Assembly: GCF_047663525.1 (NCBI RefSeq) | Contig: NC_092600.1 | Span: 5,700,001 to 5,764,000, forward strand | Reading direction: 5' to 3' | DNA length: 64,000 nucleotides | Origin: Anas platyrhynchos | Lineage: Eukaryota > Chordata > Aves > Anseriformes > Anatidae | In this document: piece after piece, positions 61,238 through 64,000 of the stretch | How positions within the stretch are numbered: position 1 is the stretch's first letter | Layout of the letters: every line of letters begins with the position of its first letter | Notes under the pieces: generated by a model | The model's database searches: none | What the model was told of the DNA's origin: nothing | The model's input: only the letters and a program-made list of their open reading frames with translations | Made by a program: the position numbers and the translations under genes

Positions 61238-63329
61238 TTTAAACTCTTTCTTTAAAAATGTATTTGTAAAAGTTTACAGCATAAAAATAATATCTCATGG
61301 CTATAGAAGTGACATAGTACAAGTCCTACAAATACATCTGTAAACCTAGGAAAACGTTAACTCTTTGGTACCTTAGTCCGAACTCTGTTTTTTCCCTTGC
61401 CCTCAGGGTGGTTTCTGACAGGCAGTGCAGGCAGGAGCTGTTTCGGTTCAGAGATGCTGCAGAGTAACAGCGCGATGCCAGCACTGCAGGAGGGGGAGAG
61501 GGCAGAGGGCATGCTCTGGGCAAGCTTTGCAGGTCTTTACAGTTCCAGTGCCATCCGTGAAGGAGGAAAGGAGGAACAATGGGACACTGCAGACCTCCCA
61601 GCAAGACTTGGCTTCCCTGCCTCCTCCCACCCCTGCTAGTTCCCTCTGGGGCTAAAGCAGGTCCCTGCCTCTGTGAAAGCCATCTAGATCCATCTTTGCA
61701 CGTCCCAGAGACTTCAGCACTGAGGGAAAGGTGGGAATTACGCTTGGGAGCCCAGCACCCCGAGTGCTGACCCATGAAATCTGGGCTTGGAGCGATAGCT
61801 GGCCTGCCCGGGGTGCCTGGATGTCCTGTGCTGTGCACGGAGAAGCAGCCACACTGCTCCTGGGACCAGAGCCAAGCACCGAGCCTGGCCAGAGCCCTTC
61901 CTTGCACCTGCAAGTGGGAGCATGGGGCTTGCCTCCTTAGCACGTTAGCTGACATGCCATTTTAGAAAAAAGCCCCCAGACGGAGATGTCTGAGAAAGCC
62001 CCTTGTGCAGATCCGCCCAGCTCTACACAGGCAGACCTGGGGCTTCCCCGCAGCCCAAACCCACTGCCCAGTACCCTGCTGAGCGGTGCTGCCTGCCCCA
62101 GCCCGGAGCCCTGGCAGGGAAGAAGGGGAAGAGCCATTTCTTGCTTCTGGCTGACTTCCCCCGGCCGCACATCTGCACTGTGCTTCTGCCTGCACGCCCC
62201 ACGGGGCTCCTTGCAGTCCCCTTGACAGGTGAACAGAGAGAATTTAGTTATAAGTAAAGTCCGCTGTGCTCTAGATTTCTTAACGCAACACAAACAAACA
62301 CTAAACGGGACACTCTCACTTAGAAAAATAGCAACACGTTCAAACTGAGGAGGACAAAAGGTTGAAAACCTGCACGCACATCGATCCGAGAAGCATCTGG
62401 AACACAGAAAGACACCAGAGTGTCGCTTTAGGTTCTGGGATACACGTAGGTATGTATGAAATAGTGACTGGCAGTAGGATTATGCATATACTGGTGCTGA
62501 TAACGATGCAACAGCTGCAGAGTAAAATATAATCTACAGATAAAAGATATTGCACTAGAGGTGGGCCCAAGCTGTGGCTTGTGTCCCTTTGGGGGGCACT
62601 CAGTTTGGGTCCACCTCTAAACACGAAAACACACCCAAACAAAAAATACTGATTATCAAAACTAAAAACCCAGAGGGACTGCTTCCCTTCAGAATCTCAC
62701 CGGAGAACCCGTGGCTGCAAAACTGCTGGGCCCAGAAGAGCCGACCATTTCTGCCCTGTCTTTGAGGAGAGTTTGCCTGGCTTGGGCTGCAGGGGTGTTT
62801 AGCAAAACGTGTGGTGGGAAGAGGCGAGTAAGGGTGGGAAAGTACCGCAAAGTGCAGGGCCAAGGGCAAATATTTGGTCACACCTCTCCGGAGTGCAGAA
62901 CAGTACCATATGCAAAGGGACTGGCGTACCTGCTTTGAGAAGGAAGAGAAATCTGACCCCACTGGCAGCCAGAGCAAGTTCTGACGTGAAGAATAATTGG
63001 AATAAATGTACAAGTGGGATAAAACGCAATAGGCATCCGAGTGTAGCTAATGCCCAGCTAATAGGACAGGATACCTGAGCTCCCCCACCAGGGAGAAGAA
63101 ATAGATCTCTTTCAGGACTGTGGGATAGTGTTTGATAGTGGGAAATTAGTAATTCAGCTGTACGAGATGGAGTTATTATGGGGTTTGTGAAGTGAATAAA
63201 CAAATAGCCAAAAGGAGGGCAACAAGGAGTTAATTGATGGGGAAATCTTTGGGCTGGACAGAGGTAGTAAAAGGAGCTCTCTAGGGTTGCTCTTGATGCC
63301 AAAAATATTTAGTATTTTTATTAGTCAGT

Positions 63330-63700
63330 CCAGCCCCCAAAAATAACAGTTTCTTAATGAAATGTGCTGATGACCCAATGTCTGGAACAGCAGGGAGTAT
63401 CTTGGTTAGAAATGCTGGAGTAGAAAGAACTAGGTGCTAAGGTTGGTCAGAGGATGACTCCAAACTACCAGTATGTTGTGGCTGGGAAAAGGCAACACAA
63501 ATCCAGTACAGACCAGAACGTATTAATGCCCTCTGTGAGGTCTAGACTTGACCTTACTGGAGTACTGGATAATTCTGGTCATCCTTGGCAGGGAAGGACA
63601 AATTAAAAACGGAGCTGGTGCAGACAGGGGCTATCAGGATGATTTGATGTGCCACCCCATGGGCTCAAGTTGCAGCTACAGGCATCCTACCAAGCACCTT
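63330..63700 (+). mobile_element. Diverged CR1/L3-like LINE fragment (sense)
   Basis: GTGCTGATGACCCAATGTCTGG, read in pieces, then TGGAGTACTGGATAATTCTG and GAGCTGGTGCAGACAGGGGC follow the order seen in the end of the CR1/L3 reverse transcriptase and the start of the 3' region (GCTGATGA, then GAGTACTG, then TTCTGG, then GGTGCAGAGAAGGGC). Heavily decayed; based on recalled consensus. Confidence 0.45.
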
Positions 63701-64000
63701 ACATGTCAGAAAAACAAAGTGGTCTGACCCCGAGGGTCGCACAAGTTACTGCTTTTCCACAGTTAGGATCATTTCTTGAACCACAGAAGATGGCTCCTTC
63801 ATGACAGGCAGGAGGAACTAGCATGGAAAAACAGTTGTCATTCACAGTGTGTTTCCTACAGATGATGGGGCGTCTGACCACGAGGGCTGAAAATATGCTC
63901 CACCGGCTGCCAATAAAAGTGCTATTTCTTATGTTCACATTTTAACAAGGACATCAGCCCGTGAAATATCTGCTCCTCTTTTAGTTGCATAAATGGCAGC

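Larger units (their letters stand above)
61215..64000 (-). other. Probable 3'-UTR of the next gene (PDGFRB by synteny)
   Basis: No kinase or PDGFRB C-terminal coding sequence is visible in any frame, so only an untranslated tail could be present. Support is the poly(A) signal at its low end and conserved gene order. It could instead be ordinary intergenic DNA if the PDGFRB 3'-UTR is shorter. Confidence 0.4.

Noticed and set aside
61326-61955. 209-codon minus-strand frame, considered as the PDGFRB C-terminus
   Set aside because: It shows no kinase or PDGFR tail motif and lies next to the predicted poly(A) signal, so it is more likely untranslated.

Overview
The window is vertebrate nuclear DNA, almost certainly from a bird. 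It holds intron-containing genes with canonical GT-AG junctions, introns of roughly 0.1 to 5 kb, one CpG-island promoter, and scattered old remnants that look like CR1/L3 LINE 3' ends. The gene order matches the avian counterpart of human 5q32 (chicken chromosome 13, by established knowledge). The species cannot be fixed from the sequence alone.

Layout. (1) 1-865, plus strand: the 3' part of a rhodopsin-class GPCR of the neuropeptide Y Y2/Y7 group, best read as NPY7R; the N-terminus and TM1 lie outside the window. (2) 1036-18080: about 17 kb of gene-poor DNA with two diverged CR1/L3-like fragments, homopolymer tracts and no gene I can support. (3) 18.1-37.56 kb, plus strand: the complete HMGXB3 gene. 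It has a CpG-island promoter with paired ETS sites, a noncoding first exon carrying a proline-rich uORF, and 19 coding exons that join without a frame break into 1318 residues. The protein has an HMG box, two copies of a C-x4-C-x12-C-x2-C zinc motif, and a long Cys-rich C-terminal half of the type linked to KDZ transposases. (4) 38.7-58.2 kb, minus strand: the complete CSF1R gene, with 21 coding exons joining into 971 residues (signal peptide, five Ig-like domains, TM helix, split tyrosine kinase, C-terminal NNYQFC). Its first large coding intron holds a good candidate for the FIRE macrophage enhancer. (5) 58.24-64 kb: the CSF1R upstream region and, from about 61.2 kb, a probable 3'-UTR of the next minus-strand gene (PDGFRB by synteny; no PDGFRB coding sequence is visible).

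How the genes relate. HMGXB3 and CSF1R are convergent, with about 1.1 kb between their predicted poly(A) sites. CSF1R is the CSF1/IL34 receptor of macrophages, HMGXB3 is a chromatin-type protein of poorly known role, and the NPY receptor is unrelated in function. The linkage of an NPY receptor with a class III receptor tyrosine kinase echoes NPY2R with KIT/PDGFRA on human chromosome 4, which fits an ancient duplicated block.

The observations most worth checking are: a strong competing donor 20 nt after the CSF1R transmembrane exon that would give a kinase-less receptor; a NAGNAG acceptor in CSF1R; the FIRE candidate; the HMGXB3 uORF; the duplicated zinc motif in HMGXB3; and a hairpin abutting the CSF1R start codon. 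I see no sign of an entirely new system.
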